This document shows, piece after piece, positions 7,598 to 16,977 of a stretch of 64,000 nucleotides of DNA; position 1 is the first letter of the stretch; each line of letters opens with the position of its first letter. The DNA is from Bacillota bacterium (GTDB lineage: Bacteria; Bacillota; Clostridia; Acetivibrionales; DSM-1351). Made by a program: the position numbers and the translations under genes. The stretch is taken from positions 5,216 to 69,215 of the forward strand of contig JAEWOH010000027.1 in assembly GCA_023460955.1 (NCBI GenBank), given 5' to 3'. The notes beneath the pieces are model-generated. The model made no database searches and was not told where the DNA came from. It was given only the letters and a program-made list of their open reading frames with translations.

Positions 7598-8762
7598 CCA
7601 GACATTCAAAAATAAAGCTAGACACAGTTTTAGCTTTAAGAGATTTTTGTCAATCATTAAAAAGGAATTTATACAGGTAAAGCGTGACCCAATAAGTCTT
7701 AGACTTCCCTTCATTATGCCTGTAGTAATGATGCTGCTGTTTGGCTATGCGGTAAATACTGAAGTAGATAAAATACCCACAGTTATTTTTGATAAGAGTC
7801 AATCGGATGAAAGCAGAGCGTTTCTTGACAAATTTACCGATTCCGAATATTTTGTTATCTATGAAAACGTACAGTCTGAGGAAAGAATAGATGAGCTGAT
7901 TAAGCGAGGCAATGCTAAGGCAGGGCTTATTATCCCTGAAGATTATTCTAAAAAAGTAAAAAGCGGTTTATCTGCAGAAGTTGAACTTATAATAGACGGA
8001 ACCGAGCCTACAACTGCAAGAGCAGCTTTAAGCAGCGGACAGCTTATTTCAAGAAGTTATTCACAGAAATATATCTCAGACAAACTTGTCAAATATGGCA
8101 TAACGCCTGACAAGCTGAACGGAATATCTTTAAAAACAGCAGTCTGGTTCAACCCGGATATGGAAAGCACCAAGTTCACTATTCCAGGACTGGTAGGCCT
8201 GATTATGCAGAATATTACAATAATGCTGACTGCTTTTGCACTTGTACGAGAAAAGGAGAGAAGTACTATCGAACAGCTTATTGTAACCCCTATAAAGCCC
8301 TCCGAACTTATTCTTGGAAAGTTGATACCTTATATTGTAATAGGGTATTCAGGTTTTCTCTTCTCACTTGCCTTGTGTGTCTGGGTTTTCAAGGTAAGGA
8401 TAGCCGGCTCTGTGGGTCTATTGCTCCTGTTGGGCTTCCTTTTCGTATATTGTTCACTGTCAATCGGCATGCTTATATCCACCTTTGCCAGGAACCAAAT
8501 GCAGGCCATGATTGTAATGGTATTTGTTCTTCTCCCAAGCATTCTGTTGTCCGGGTTTATTTTTCCGAGAGAAGCTATGCCTCAGTTAATTAACTATATT
8601 GGTTATATAATACCACTTACCTACTTCCTTGATATTATCAGGGGGATTACATTAAAAGGAGTAGGCTTGAAATATCTATGGCAGGATACGGCTGTGCTTC
8701 TGCTCTTTACAACAACTATTCTTTTTATAGCTGTAAAAAGATTCAGAAAGAGCCTGGATTAA
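7581..8762 (+). CDS. ABC-2 type permease
   Basis: A 393-residue protein with the ABC2_membrane_3 layout. An N-terminal transmembrane segment (LPFIMPVVMMLLFGYAV) is followed by an extracytoplasmic domain of about 150 residues (PTVIFDKSQSDESRAFLDKF onward), then five transmembrane segments. The family motif REKERSTIEQLIVTPI is present. The GTG/TTG codons just inside the frame give an alternative start a few codons downstream. It pairs with the preceding ATPase; the pair forms a YbhS-like exporter. Confidence 0.92.
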   Translation: MIVLNNQTFKNKARHSFSFKRFLSIIKKEFIQVKRDPISLRLPFIMPVVMMLLFGYAVNTEVDKIPTVIFDKSQSDESRAFLDKFTDSEYFVIYENVQSEERIDELIKRGNAKAGLIIPEDYSKKVKSGLSAEVELIIDGTEPTTARAALSSGQLISRSYSQKYISDKLVKYGITPDKLNGISLKTAVWFNPDMESTKFTIPGLVGLIMQNITIMLTAFALVREKERSTIEQLIVTPIKPSELILGKLIPYIVIGYSGFLFSLALCVWVFKVRIAGSVGLLLLLGFLFVYCSLSIGMLISTFARNQMQAMIVMVFVLLPSILLSGFIFPREAMPQLINYIGYIIPLTYFLDIIRGITLKGVGLKYLWQDTAVLLLFTTTILFIAVKRFRKSLD

Positions 8763-8783
8763 TAAGACTAAATGGTTTTATGG

Positions 8784-8815
8784 GTACAACTTTAAGCCAT
8801 TAATTAAAGTTGTAC
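8784..8815. terminator. Hairpin terminator after the ABC permease
   Basis: A perfect 12-bp stem (GTACAACTTTAA / TTAAAGTTGTAC) with an 8-nt loop, 22 bp after the permease stop. The trailing sequence is only modestly T-rich. Confidence 0.55.
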
Positions 8816-8868
8816 TTGCGTAAAGGCTATATGTTAAAATAGAAGGAAATATCACGGAGGCTGTTTAT

Positions 8869-10215
8869 ATGACTAAAATACGGTATAGAAGCATAAAATT
8901 AATCGTAGCATTCATTGTAATTACAGTATTTTCAAATGCTTTATGGGTAACTGATGCAGCATCTGTAAAACAGGCGATTTCACCAACCTCCAAAATATCG
9001 GCGAATCCAGTTCCCCAAAAATCAGACCTTGTGCTTGTAGAAGACTATTACAAGGATTTTTTCATCGATATGAAATATGCTACCTGTGACAACTTTGTTA
9101 AAAAAACTCTTTATCCCTCTCCTACCTGTGTGTTAACCAAGGGTACACTTGATAAATTAATCAAAGCAAATAAGCTTGTAAAGCAGCAGGGTTATTCAAT
9201 CAAAATCTGGGATGCTTATAGACCACTAAGTGTACAAAAAATAATGTGGGAGGCTACACCAAACAAAAATTATGTGGCAAATCCATACCGGTCAGGCTCA
9301 AAGCATAACAAAGGTGCAGCCGTAGATATTACACTGGTGGACAAAAGCGGCAAGGAAGTTAATATGCCAACGGAATTCGATCACTTTTCGGAAAAGGCTT
9401 CACCAAATTACAAGGGTATGACACCCGAGCAAAGAAAAAACTTGAATATACTGACTAATGCAATGAAAGCTTCGGGCTTTAGAAATATAAGTACCGAATG
9501 GTGGCATTTTGAAGATACTGAGAATAGTAATTATAAAATACAGGATATTCCCTTGAGTAAATTTGATAAAACCGACTATGGACTAAGCAGTAAAACCATT
9601 TCAGAACTTAAAATTCTTAAAGAAAACAATTCTTCTCAGCTGATTGTTGTAACTTCCCGGTTATATAATACTTCAAACGTAATAATCAATACATATGAAA
9701 AGAGCAAAACAGGTTGGGTTAATGTACATAAAAATATACCGGGCTACATAGGTTTGAAGGGTTTTACACTGAACAAGACAGAAGGGGACATGAAAACACC
9801 CATTGGCGCTTTCAGCATTGAAACCTGTTTTTCTAAAAGCTCAACGGTTTCTACTGGCTTGAATTTATATAAATATGATTCAAAGGATGTTTGGGTAGAC
9901 GATCCGGCCTCCAGCTACTATAATACACACCAGCGTGAGCCGGCCAAAGGTCGCTGGAATTCTGCCGAAAATTTCAGTAGTATGAAAAATGGAGTTTATG
10001 ATGTTTTCTTTAACATTGGATATAATAAGTAAAATATAAAGAATAATGGGAGTGCCATATTTTTCCACATAATAAATCCGTCTATGACAATAAAGTACAC
10101 CAATGGCTGCGTCGCTACAGACAAAAAAAACGTCCTGGCTGTAGTTAACTGGCTGAATAAGGATAAATCCCCAATGATTTTAATGGGACCAATGACACAG
10201 ATCGTAAAATATTGA
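8869..10215 (+). pseudogene. VanX-like D-Ala-D-Ala dipeptidase fused to L,D-transpeptidase-like domain, broken by an in-frame stop
   Basis: The open frame runs 8869-10032 (387 residues). It has a signal peptide or anchor (to about residue 33) and a complete VanX/VanY-type peptidase domain, with SKHNKGAAVDITLV (zinc His and Asp) and STEWWHFE (catalytic Glu, zinc His). A YkuD-like L,D-transpeptidase/ErfK domain then begins (GDMKTPIGAFSIE). The TAA at 10030-10032 falls inside that domain. In the same frame the sequence continues without another stop to TGA at 10213. It encodes the missing end: GSAIFFHI, then YTNGCVA with the catalytic cysteine, then SPMILMGP. One base change would restore a 448-residue protein. 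The dipeptidase part may still work; the transpeptidase part cannot. A sequencing error is possible. Confidence 0.85.
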
Positions 10216-10299
10216 TTGTATATTTTTTTATTTACTTCTATAATTTATGATAACAACAAAAAGAAAAAAATTATAATAAAATTGTTATTTAGGAGGTAC

Positions 10300-10359
10300 T
10301 TGGCCGGCTGTTTCAATAAACACATATGCAAGGTGCCGGGTAGATTGAAATATGGATAA
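10300..10359 (+). CDS. Possible short leader ORF before the AI-2E family gene
   Basis: A TTG codon just after AGGAGG (3-nt spacing, short) opens 19 codons reading MAGCFNKHICKVPGRLKYG. The TAA overlaps the ATG of the next gene by eight bases. The next gene lacks its own good Shine-Dalgarno sequence, so translation may be coupled. It could be chance. Confidence 0.25.
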   Translation: MAGCFNKHICKVPGRLKYG

Positions 10360-11527
10360 TAATACTATCTTTGTGTTCAGAAGCAAGTTTTTCAGATACG
10401 GTTGCTATTTGTTACTTACATTACTTATTATTTTTATGTTTGGCAAAATTGATTTCTTTTTCTCACCTATTTTGAGTTTTACTTATTCAATTATATTCCC
10501 GCTTCTTTTCGGAGGTTTGTTGTTTTATATCTTAAGGCCACTTGTGAGGCTTCTTGAAAAGGGAAAAATACCCCATATCTGGGCAATAGTTTTAGCCTTT
10601 ATAATTGTACTTTCAGCAATGATACTGTTCAGCTCCTATACAGGTTCTTTGATAAAAACTCAGTTTCTTGATTTTTATTATAGCCTTCCCTCTCTGTACG
10701 AAAAGGCCGAAAGAACCGTCAATGATCTTTTAAGCAGCAATATATTGAGTTATTTTAATGATTCGGAGCTTCAGACCTCCGATATTACAAATAAGATTAC
10801 AGAATTCGCACAAAATGCAGCAAAGAGTGTTGGCAGGGGAACAATTAATTTTATCGGAGCTATTACAAATGTGGGCTCTATACTCATAATTCTTCCAGTC
10901 ATCCTTTTTTACTTTCTTAAGGATGGCGGAAAATTCATGCCCAGTGTTGTAAGATTTGTTCCTGCCTCCCATAAAGGCAATGTAAGAAAAATTCTTACAG
11001 ATATAGATTATGTATTGTCAAACTATATTGCCGGTCAGCTTTTAGTAGCCTTTTTTATAGGTCTTCTTATGTATATAGGATACCTTATTATAGGTCTCAA
11101 TTATTCTTTAATACTTGCCATTTTCGCTATGGTAACCTGTATAATACCCTTCTTCGGCCCCTGGCTTGGGATAATTCCTGCAATACTGCTTTCTCTTGCA
11201 GACAACCCCTTTATGGCAGTAAAAATATTTATAGTAATGATAATAGTACAGCAGATTGACAACAACTTTATTTCTCCCCAGGTAATGAAGAAAAGTATGG
11301 ATATTCACCCTCTTACAGTTATACTGTTATTAATGGGTATCATACCTATACTTGGCTTTGTTGGATTGATAATTGTAATCCCTCTTTATTCTGCAATAAA
11401 GATAACTCTTAAAAATATAGTTGAAATGTATTATCCTAAATATGCTCAAACCTTGGAGCTTGATAAGCCTGAAGAAACCGAACCCAAGAAAAAGACTTTT
11501 AATCTTAACATTAATAAAAAGAAATAA
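10352..11527 (+). CDS. AI-2E family transporter-like membrane protein
   Basis: A 391-residue integral membrane protein with about eight hydrophobic segments and the arrangement of the AI-2E/PerM/YtvI family. The loop region NYIAGQLLVAFFIGLLMYIGY, written here as NYIAGQLLVAFF and YLIIGLNYSL, is followed by the conserved PFFGPWLGIIPA and the QQIDNNFISPQVM motif near residue 310. A charged cytoplasmic tail (EETEPKKKTFNLN) ends it. Members include sporulation protein YtvI and sodium/proton antiporters, so autoinducer-2 export should not be assumed. The ATG has no strong ribosome-binding site and may depend on the short upstream frame. Confidence 0.88.
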   Translation: MDNNTIFVFRSKFFRYGCYLLLTLLIIFMFGKIDFFFSPILSFTYSIIFPLLFGGLLFYILRPLVRLLEKGKIPHIWAIVLAFIIVLSAMILFSSYTGSLIKTQFLDFYYSLPSLYEKAERTVNDLLSSNILSYFNDSELQTSDITNKITEFAQNAAKSVGRGTINFIGAITNVGSILIILPVILFYFLKDGGKFMPSVVRFVPASHKGNVRKILTDIDYVLSNYIAGQLLVAFFIGLLMYIGYLIIGLNYSLILAIFAMVTCIIPFFGPWLGIIPAILLSLADNPFMAVKIFIVMIIVQQIDNNFISPQVMKKSMDIHPLTVILLLMGIIPILGFVGLIIVIPLYSAIKITLKNIVEMYYPKYAQTLELDKPEETEPKKKTFNLNINKKK

Positions 11528-11558
11528 AAAGAACTAAATAAAAGAACTAAATAAAAGA
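11524..11558. repeat. Short tandem repeat, about 13 bp x 2.7
   Basis: AAAAGAACTAAAT is repeated almost three times directly after the AI-2E-family stop codon. Probably replication slippage; no function inferred. Confidence 0.6.
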
Positions 11559-11568
11559 ACAGGTTGAA

Positions 11569-11603
11569 AGAGCCAAGTGCAATGAAAATTGCTCCTTGGC
11601 TCT
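11569..11603. terminator. Bidirectional hairpin terminator
   Basis: AGAGCCAAG pairs with CTTGGCTCT, with the inner GCAAT / ATTGC also pairing. It sits between the convergent AI-2E-family and metallophosphoesterase genes. Confidence 0.7.
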
Positions 11604-11610
11604 TCTGTTG

Positions 11611-12771
11611 TTATTCAGTGAAGTTAATATTAAGCTCTACCACCTCAGATTGACTGCCTATTCTGACGGTGGGTCCCCAAGTACCATAGCCGCAGGAAAC
11701 CAGGAGATTGAATTTACCATCCTTTAAATAGCCGTAATCTTCCTCGAATATCATATTAGTAACAATATTTGCAGGAAAGAATTGTCCTGCATGTGTATGA
11801 CCCGAAAGCTGGAGATCAACTCCGGCTTGTCTGGGCTCGTCCAATTCAGAAGGCTGGTGATCAAGTACTATGACCGGAAGTGTTTCATCAATACCCCTAA
11901 GAAGCTCTTTCAGCTCAGCTCTTTTATACCCGAACCTCTGACCTGTTTTATCTTCTCTTCCTACAATATAAAAGCTGTCAGCAATTTTTATTGTTTTATC
12001 TCTCAGAACAGTAACTCCTGTTGCTTCAATCATTTTTGATATTTCATCCACTGAATTTGAAAAATACTCATGATTTCCCATAATTGCATAGGTTCCGTAT
12101 TTTGACTTAATCCCTCTGAGTACTTCAAGCATATTCTCCTTCTTAACAGGTTCAACAGCACCGTCAAATAAATCTCCTGTCAGTACCACGATATCCGGCT
12201 CCATACCGTTAATTAATTCAACAGCTCTTTTAAGCCTGTCTCTGCCAATAACTTCTCCAAGATGTACATCTGAAATCATAGCACACTTGAGTTTCTTAAA
12301 ATTACCAGCTCTTTTATCAATTGAAATATCATATTCGGTTATTTTAGGTATCATTGCATTATAGGTTCCTATGGCCAGTAAAACCGCAACAGAAGCAACA
12401 ACGGCAAATGCCAAAAACCATGTGTTGTTTTTCAGGAACCCCGGAACAATATCCAGCTTCCTGCCCAGGAGTCTGAAGATATCTATAATGGCTACAAGTC
12501 CTAAAAGATATACAAACGCGGCAATCCAATAGCCTCCTATGGTGCTTAATAAGCGGCTTAAGCCTTCCGGGAACAGATTCCTGCCCAACATCGCAACAAT
12601 GTAGGAGGACGAAAATATAAAAACGATTATCCAGTATAAAATTTTATTGATAGGGATTTGAGCATTAATACTTTGTAATCCTCTAATACCAATATAGTAA
12701 TTAAGCAGACCATACACAGCAAGAATAATTCCAAAAAATATAAATTGCATTATGTAACCCCTTTTATTCAT
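11611..12771 (-). CDS. Membrane-anchored metallophosphoesterase (YkuE-like)
   Basis: A 386-residue protein. Residues 1-140 contain four transmembrane segments. The rest is a calcineurin-like phosphoesterase domain with all metal motifs: MISDVHLG, LTGDLFDG, MGNHEYF, VLDHQP and LSGHTHAGQFFP. This layout matches YkuE/YaeI-type enzymes that act on membrane-proximal phosphoesters such as UDP-sugars or lipids. The topology would place the catalytic domain either side of the membrane; I could not decide. It is transcribed alone. Confidence 0.88.
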   Translation of the reverse strand: MNKRGYIMQFIFFGIILAVYGLLNYYIGIRGLQSINAQIPINKILYWIIVFIFSSSYIVAMLGRNLFPEGLSRLLSTIGGYWIAAFVYLLGLVAIIDIFRLLGRKLDIVPGFLKNNTWFLAFAVVASVAVLLAIGTYNAMIPKITEYDISIDKRAGNFKKLKCAMISDVHLGEVIGRDRLKRAVELINGMEPDIVVLTGDLFDGAVEPVKKENMLEVLRGIKSKYGTYAIMGNHEYFSNSVDEISKMIEATGVTVLRDKTIKIADSFYIVGREDKTGQRFGYKRAELKELLRGIDETLPVIVLDHQPSELDEPRQAGVDLQLSGHTHAGQFFPANIVTNMIFEEDYGYLKDGKFNLLVSCGYGTWGPTVRIGSQSEVVELNINFTE

Positions 12772-13077
12772 ATTTCATTACCTATATCCTTTAAAATACT
12801 TACCCTAATTTTGAGATTTAATTCATTAATTATAGAAAATATAACATATCAGGGCAGTCAAATACAATATTTGTCTGTCTTCTATGGAATATGTTGTTAT
12901 AAGTCAGATTAATTATTAAAGATGCAAATGGGGAATTATATTTTATTGAATTAATTATTATCCAGGTAGTATCTGAATATATTATAAGGAGTCGTCCAAT
13001 TTTATAGGAAATCTCGATACTGTTTAACACGAAAAATTTCAATAAAAAGTAAACATGTAGACAGGAGGTTAGTTAGT
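12772..13077. other. Intergenic interval, no gene seen
   Basis: An AT-rich region between divergent genes. It must hold both promoters, but none was placed with confidence. The only firm signal is AGGAGGT before the 13078 start. Confidence 0.6.
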
Positions 13078-14103
13078 ATGAAAATATTAACGAAACGCAT
13101 AATTATTGTATCATTATTCTTACTGGCTTTTTTTATCATGGCTATATGTTTAAGAGTTGGATATCAGGCAAATTCCAATGAAAGCCTTGTTATTGGAGGC
13201 AAGACATCAGATAAAAAAGATATGAATATTGACTTGGCCGGAGCAAGCCTCTCTCGTCAAACAATTCAATTAATGAACAAGAACATGTCAAATCTCAATG
13301 AAACGTATTTCCGGCCGTCCAATTTAAAAGCACTAAACAGTAACTTTATGGATCATGATTCATTACAAAACAGCTTCAAGGATGGTAAAGTACCTTCAAA
13401 TCTTATAAAGACTCCACTGGATTCGGCAATCAATTATTTTAGTGTGCTTCAGCAGGCCTCAAACCTAACAGATGAAAAAAGTGGTGGCTGCGGAACAATC
13501 GGATTTGGTCTCGAGCCCTATCCAATTGCCTACTCCTTTCTTTCTGAAAATAATAAGAAGTCCATGAATTATGAGGAATTTTTAAACTCCTTTGAGGGAA
13601 TAGGACATATAAATCTTATAAAATTACTACCAATAACCGTATCGTCAGACGAAGCAGCGGATAATCAGTATATGAGCAAATATTTTCTGGAGCTGGAAAT
13701 TCTGGAAGGCAGCAATATGGGAGTGACCACCTTTAATTATTACACAGGGGAACTTGACGTGATTAAGGTTCATAACTTGTATTATATAGATTCGCTTACA
13801 CTTACACCCGAGGATTTTTTCTGTGCAGCCTATCATGGCTGGGCGCACAATGCCGAATCTTATGTCGAAACCGTTTACGGTAACTGGTGCGGCCTTATAA
13901 TGAAACAATACGCTCCTGATCAGGATGAGTACAAGAAAAAAATAATTGTAGATGGAGTTGATAAGAACAAGTATATGTTCGAATTTGCAAAACTCACTAA
14001 CGGAACAGATTTATTGATAAACTCCCTTGTTAAGAAAAAAGGTAAATGGCTTCCCGTTCAGATTGACGTTGAAAAATATCTGGATAAGGACAAAATTCAG
14101 TAA
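13078..14103 (+). CDS. Unrecognised exported or membrane-anchored protein
   Basis: A 341-residue protein starting with a basic, strongly hydrophobic segment (residues 8-27) that has no lipobox and looks like an uncleaved anchor or signal peptide. The rest is soluble. Notable features are a KSGGCGTIGFG stretch near residue 140, and an aromatic, Cys- and His-containing segment near residues 250-275 (FFCAAYHGWAHNAESY, YGNWCGLIM). No family was recognised. The start follows AGGAGGT. It stands alone, with a strong terminator after it. Confidence 0.7.
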   Translation: MKILTKRIIIVSLFLLAFFIMAICLRVGYQANSNESLVIGGKTSDKKDMNIDLAGASLSRQTIQLMNKNMSNLNETYFRPSNLKALNSNFMDHDSLQNSFKDGKVPSNLIKTPLDSAINYFSVLQQASNLTDEKSGGCGTIGFGLEPYPIAYSFLSENNKKSMNYEEFLNSFEGIGHINLIKLLPITVSSDEAADNQYMSKYFLELEILEGSNMGVTTFNYYTGELDVIKVHNLYYIDSLTLTPEDFFCAAYHGWAHNAESYVETVYGNWCGLIMKQYAPDQDEYKKKIIVDGVDKNKYMFEFAKLTNGTDLLINSLVKKKGKWLPVQIDVEKYLDKDKIQ

Positions 14104-14112
14104 AAGCACAAA

Positions 14113-14152
14113 AAGGTCTACCTGTAATTCGTAAGTGTTACAGGCAGACCTT
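14113..14152. terminator. Bidirectional hairpin terminator
   Basis: AAGGTCTACCTGTAA pairs with TTACAGGCAGACCTT (one mismatch), between the convergent 13078 and 14175 genes. Confidence 0.8.
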
Positions 14153-14174
14153 AAATTATTAAACAACAGAAAAT

Positions 14175-14618
14175 TTAACCCTTAATACTGTTAAAAACTC
14201 TTCTTGCATATTCTTTAGCGTTCTTTATGTCAGTATCGTCTGGCTTCTTTCTGTTAAAGAAACCAAAGTACTTACCCTTGCAGGCAAAAGCTTCATTTAC
14301 AACATTTATTCCCTTTTCTTTCAAAAGAGTCTTTACCGCTGTAATGGCTTTACCCTCAGAAGCTCCTGCCCCGTTGGTTCCAAAAACGGCTACATTCTTG
14401 ACTCTATTTGTGTTTAGGGTCCTAATAAATTCAATTACTTTCGGATCAGGTTTACCTGCGTATTCACCGGTTCCAAGGAACAGTAAGGCAACGTTTTCCG
14501 GAGGATATGCAGGAGGAATTTGTTCTGATTTTAGTACGTCCTCCAGCTCATCAGCAATTGCATCAGCAATTTTTTTTGTGTTTCCACCCTTACTGTAATA
14601 CAATACCCATGTCTTCAT
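14175..14618 (-). CDS. Flavodoxin family protein
   Basis: A 147-residue flavodoxin-like protein. The FMN phosphate-binding loop reads YYSKGGNTKKIADA. Further motifs are FLGTGEYAGKPDP and VFGTNGAGASEGKAI, and the C-terminal CKGKYFGF is typical of the short flavodoxins of clostridia. It probably carries electrons or acts as an FMN-dependent oxidoreductase. The start follows TGGAG. It is a single gene 100 bp downstream of nfnB, and could be part of that transcript. Confidence 0.85.
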   Translation of the reverse strand: MKTWVLYYSKGGNTKKIADAIADELEDVLKSEQIPPAYPPENVALLFLGTGEYAGKPDPKVIEFIRTLNTNRVKNVAVFGTNGAGASEGKAITAVKTLLKEKGINVVNEAFACKGKYFGFFNRKKPDDTDIKNAKEYARRVFNSIKG

Positions 14619-14719
14619 TTCAATAACTCCATTCTACTTATTCTCTTTAGATTTCATTAATAAAAATAAACTAATATCGACTAATTAAATGATAATTCAA
14701 AAAGACGATTTTTACAAGA

Positions 14720-16114
14720 TTATTTCTGCTCGCGAATATACTTGTCTATAGCCTCGGCAGCCTTCTTACCGGCACCCATAGCCAGAATAACGGTTGCTGC
14801 ACCTGTAACTGCATCTCCGCCCGCATAAACTCCTATCTTGCTGGTAGCACCAGTTTCTTCATCTGCAATTATGCCTCCCCAGGTTTGAACCTCAAGTCCG
14901 GGAGTTGTTGAAGAAATAAGAGGATTTGGAGATTGTCCGATTGCTATAACTACTGTTTCAAGGTCTACTATATGCTCGGAGCCTTTCTTTTCGACAGGTC
15001 TCCTTCTTCCGGACTTATCAGGCTCTCCTAATTCCATTTCCACACATTCCATACCTTTTACCCAGCCATCCTCAGAACCGATAATCTGCTTTGGATTTGT
15101 AAGCACTTTAAAAATAATGCCTTCTTCCTTAGCATGATGCACTTCTTCAAGTCTGGCAGGCATTTCGGCTTCGGAACGTCTGTATATAATATAAACATTC
15201 TCGGCACCAAGACGCTTTGCACTTCTGGCTGCATCCATTGCAACGTTTCCACCTCCAACAACAGCTACATTCTTTCCGACAAATACGGGAGTATCGGTTG
15301 AAGGGAATTTGTAAGCACCCATCAGATTTATTCTTGTAAGGAATTCATTCGCAGAATAGACACCATTCAAATTTTCTCCAGGTATCCCCATAAAGCTCGG
15401 CAAGCCCGCACCTGAACCTATAAACACTGCTTTGTAGCCTTCAGCCCTAAGCTCATCTATGGAGAATATCTTTCCTATTACCATATTTGTCTGTATATCA
15501 ACTCCAAGATTCTTTACTGTTTGAATTTCTTTCTGAACTAACGACTTAGGAAGTCTGAACTCAGGAATTCCATACATCAGAACACCGCCGGGAACGTGGA
15601 AGGCCTCAAAAATTGTTACTTCATAACCCAGCTTTGCAAGGTCTCCTGCGCACGTAAGACCAGCAGGTCCCGAACCTACAACAGCAACCTTGATTCCGTT
15701 GCTTTCAGGCTTCTTTTCTTCGGGATTACAATTAGCCATATACCAATCTGCAACGAAACGTTCCAATCGGCCTATTCCAACTGATTCTCCTTTTTTAGCC
15801 CTGACACAAAGCTGTTCGCACTGTGTTTCCTGCGGACAAACTCTACCACATACTGCCGGTAAACTATTTGTTTCCCTTATCTTATAATATGCTTCTTCAA
15901 ATTTACCCTCAGCTACTAATTGAATAAATTCAGGTATTTTAACATTTACAGGGCATCCTGCCACACATGGCTTGTGTTTGCAGTTCAAACATCTCTGGGC
16001 TTCTTCTACAGCCATTGCCTCTTCATACCCAAGAGCAACTTCTTTAAAGTTCTTATTTCTTATATTTGGATCCTGTTCAGGCATTTTTACTTTAGTTAAT
16101 GACATATTAGGCAT
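14720..16114 (-). CDS. nfnB: NADH-dependent reduced ferredoxin:NADP+ oxidoreductase, subunit B (NfnB/GltD-like)
   Basis: A 464-residue flavoprotein. The N-terminal cysteine clusters CLNCKHKPCVAGCP and CGRVCPQETQCEQLC bind two [4Fe-4S] centres. The FAD-binding VVGSGPAGLTCA and NADPH-binding VVGGGNVAMDAARSAKRLG follow, with a closing GGDAVTGAATVILAMGAG. It matches glutamate synthase small subunit-type proteins. Because the gene for the NfnA subunit immediately precedes it, this is NfnB of the electron-bifurcating NfnAB complex rather than GltD. The start was set at 16114: GGAGG lies six bases upstream, inside the end of nfnA, and the two genes overlap by 8 bp. NfnAB couples NADH and reduced ferredoxin to NADPH formation. 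Confidence 0.93.
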   Translation of the reverse strand: MPNMSLTKVKMPEQDPNIRNKNFKEVALGYEEAMAVEEAQRCLNCKHKPCVAGCPVNVKIPEFIQLVAEGKFEEAYYKIRETNSLPAVCGRVCPQETQCEQLCVRAKKGESVGIGRLERFVADWYMANCNPEEKKPESNGIKVAVVGSGPAGLTCAGDLAKLGYEVTIFEAFHVPGGVLMYGIPEFRLPKSLVQKEIQTVKNLGVDIQTNMVIGKIFSIDELRAEGYKAVFIGSGAGLPSFMGIPGENLNGVYSANEFLTRINLMGAYKFPSTDTPVFVGKNVAVVGGGNVAMDAARSAKRLGAENVYIIYRRSEAEMPARLEEVHHAKEEGIIFKVLTNPKQIIGSEDGWVKGMECVEMELGEPDKSGRRRPVEKKGSEHIVDLETVVIAIGQSPNPLISSTTPGLEVQTWGGIIADEETGATSKIGVYAGGDAVTGAATVILAMGAGKKAAEAIDKYIREQK

Positions 16115-16952
16115 TGGTTGCACCTCCAAGTCTGCAAACGTGAAGTTCAGTTGATTCACTCTCGTGTCTTTTGTACATGTTTTGTCTTCTCATTGCTTCG
16201 TCAAAATCAACTTCATGTCCGTCAAAATCCGGTCCGTCAACGCAGGCAAATTTAGTCTTTCCTCCTACAGTTAATCTACAGCCGCCGCACATTCCGGTAC
16301 CGTCGATCATAACTGGATTCATGCTGACCAGCGTCTTTATTCCGTATTCCCTTGTCATATTGCTTACTGCTCTCATCATTACCAACGGGCCAATTGCAAT
16401 TACAAGATCATAGTTATTGCCTTCTTCGATGAGCTGCTTTAATACATTAGTAACAAAACCCTTATTTCCGTTTGAACCGTCATCAGTTGCTACTACGAGT
16501 TTGTCACTTACAGCCTTCATTTCATTTTCCAGAATAATCAGATCCTTGTTTCTAAAACCTGTTATAGCATGTACCTCAGCTCCAAGAGAATGAAGTTTCT
16601 TTGCTTGAGGAAATGCAATAGCAGTGCCAAGGCCTCCACCTATAACCGCAACCTTTTTGTAGCCGTCCAGGTGAGATGCCACTCCAAGTGGTCCTACAAA
16701 ATCGAGGAGATATTCGCCCTCATTCATTTCAGACAGTACACGTGTACTTTTTCCTACGATCTGGAAAATTATAGTTACAGTTCCCTTCTCTCTGTCAAAG
16801 TCTGCAATTGTAAGCGGAATTCTCTCTCCAGACTCATTAATTCTGAATATGATAAACTGTCCCGGCTCAGCTTTCTTTGCTACAAAAGGCGCCTCAATGT
16901 CCATAAGAACAACAGAAGGATTTAATATTTCTTTTCTAACTATTTTATACAT
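16107..16952 (-). CDS. nfnA: NADH-dependent reduced ferredoxin:NADP+ oxidoreductase, subunit A (NfnA/SudB-like)
   Basis: A 281-residue ferredoxin-NADP reductase-like subunit. An FAD-binding barrel (PGQFIIFRINESGERIPLTI, written in part as GQFIIFR and RIPLTIAD) is followed by the NAD-binding GGGLGTAIAFPQAKKL. The C-terminal [2Fe-2S] cysteine cluster is GMCGGCRLTVGG with a later FACVDGPDFDGHEVDF. The ATG at 16952 follows GGGGGTTACTT; the longer open frame upstream has no ribosome-binding site. It overlaps nfnB and starts 25 bp after the spoIVFB stop, so it may also be reached by the sporulation transcript. Confidence 0.93.
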   Translation of the reverse strand: MYKIVRKEILNPSVVLMDIEAPFVAKKAEPGQFIIFRINESGERIPLTIADFDREKGTVTIIFQIVGKSTRVLSEMNEGEYLLDFVGPLGVASHLDGYKKVAVIGGGLGTAIAFPQAKKLHSLGAEVHAITGFRNKDLIILENEMKAVSDKLVVATDDGSNGNKGFVTNVLKQLIEEGNNYDLVIAIGPLVMMRAVSNMTREYGIKTLVSMNPVMIDGTGMCGGCRLTVGGKTKFACVDGPDFDGHEVDFDEAMRRQNMYKRHESESTELHVCRLGGATNA

Positions 16953-16977
16953 AAGTAACCCCCAATTTATAATCGGA

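Noticed and set aside
10030..10032. Programmed readthrough or recoding of the stop in the VanX/LDT gene
   Set aside because: The codon is TAA, which is not used for selenocysteine or pyrrolysine, and no stimulatory hairpin was seen; a point mutation or error is simpler.
11524..11558. Short direct repeats as a CRISPR-like array
   Set aside because: Fewer than three 13-bp units with no spacers and no cas genes.
14720..16114. Glutamate synthase small subunit (gltD)
   Set aside because: The gene overlaps an nfnA/sudB-type subunit gene and no glutamate synthase large subunit is nearby, so NfnB is the better call.
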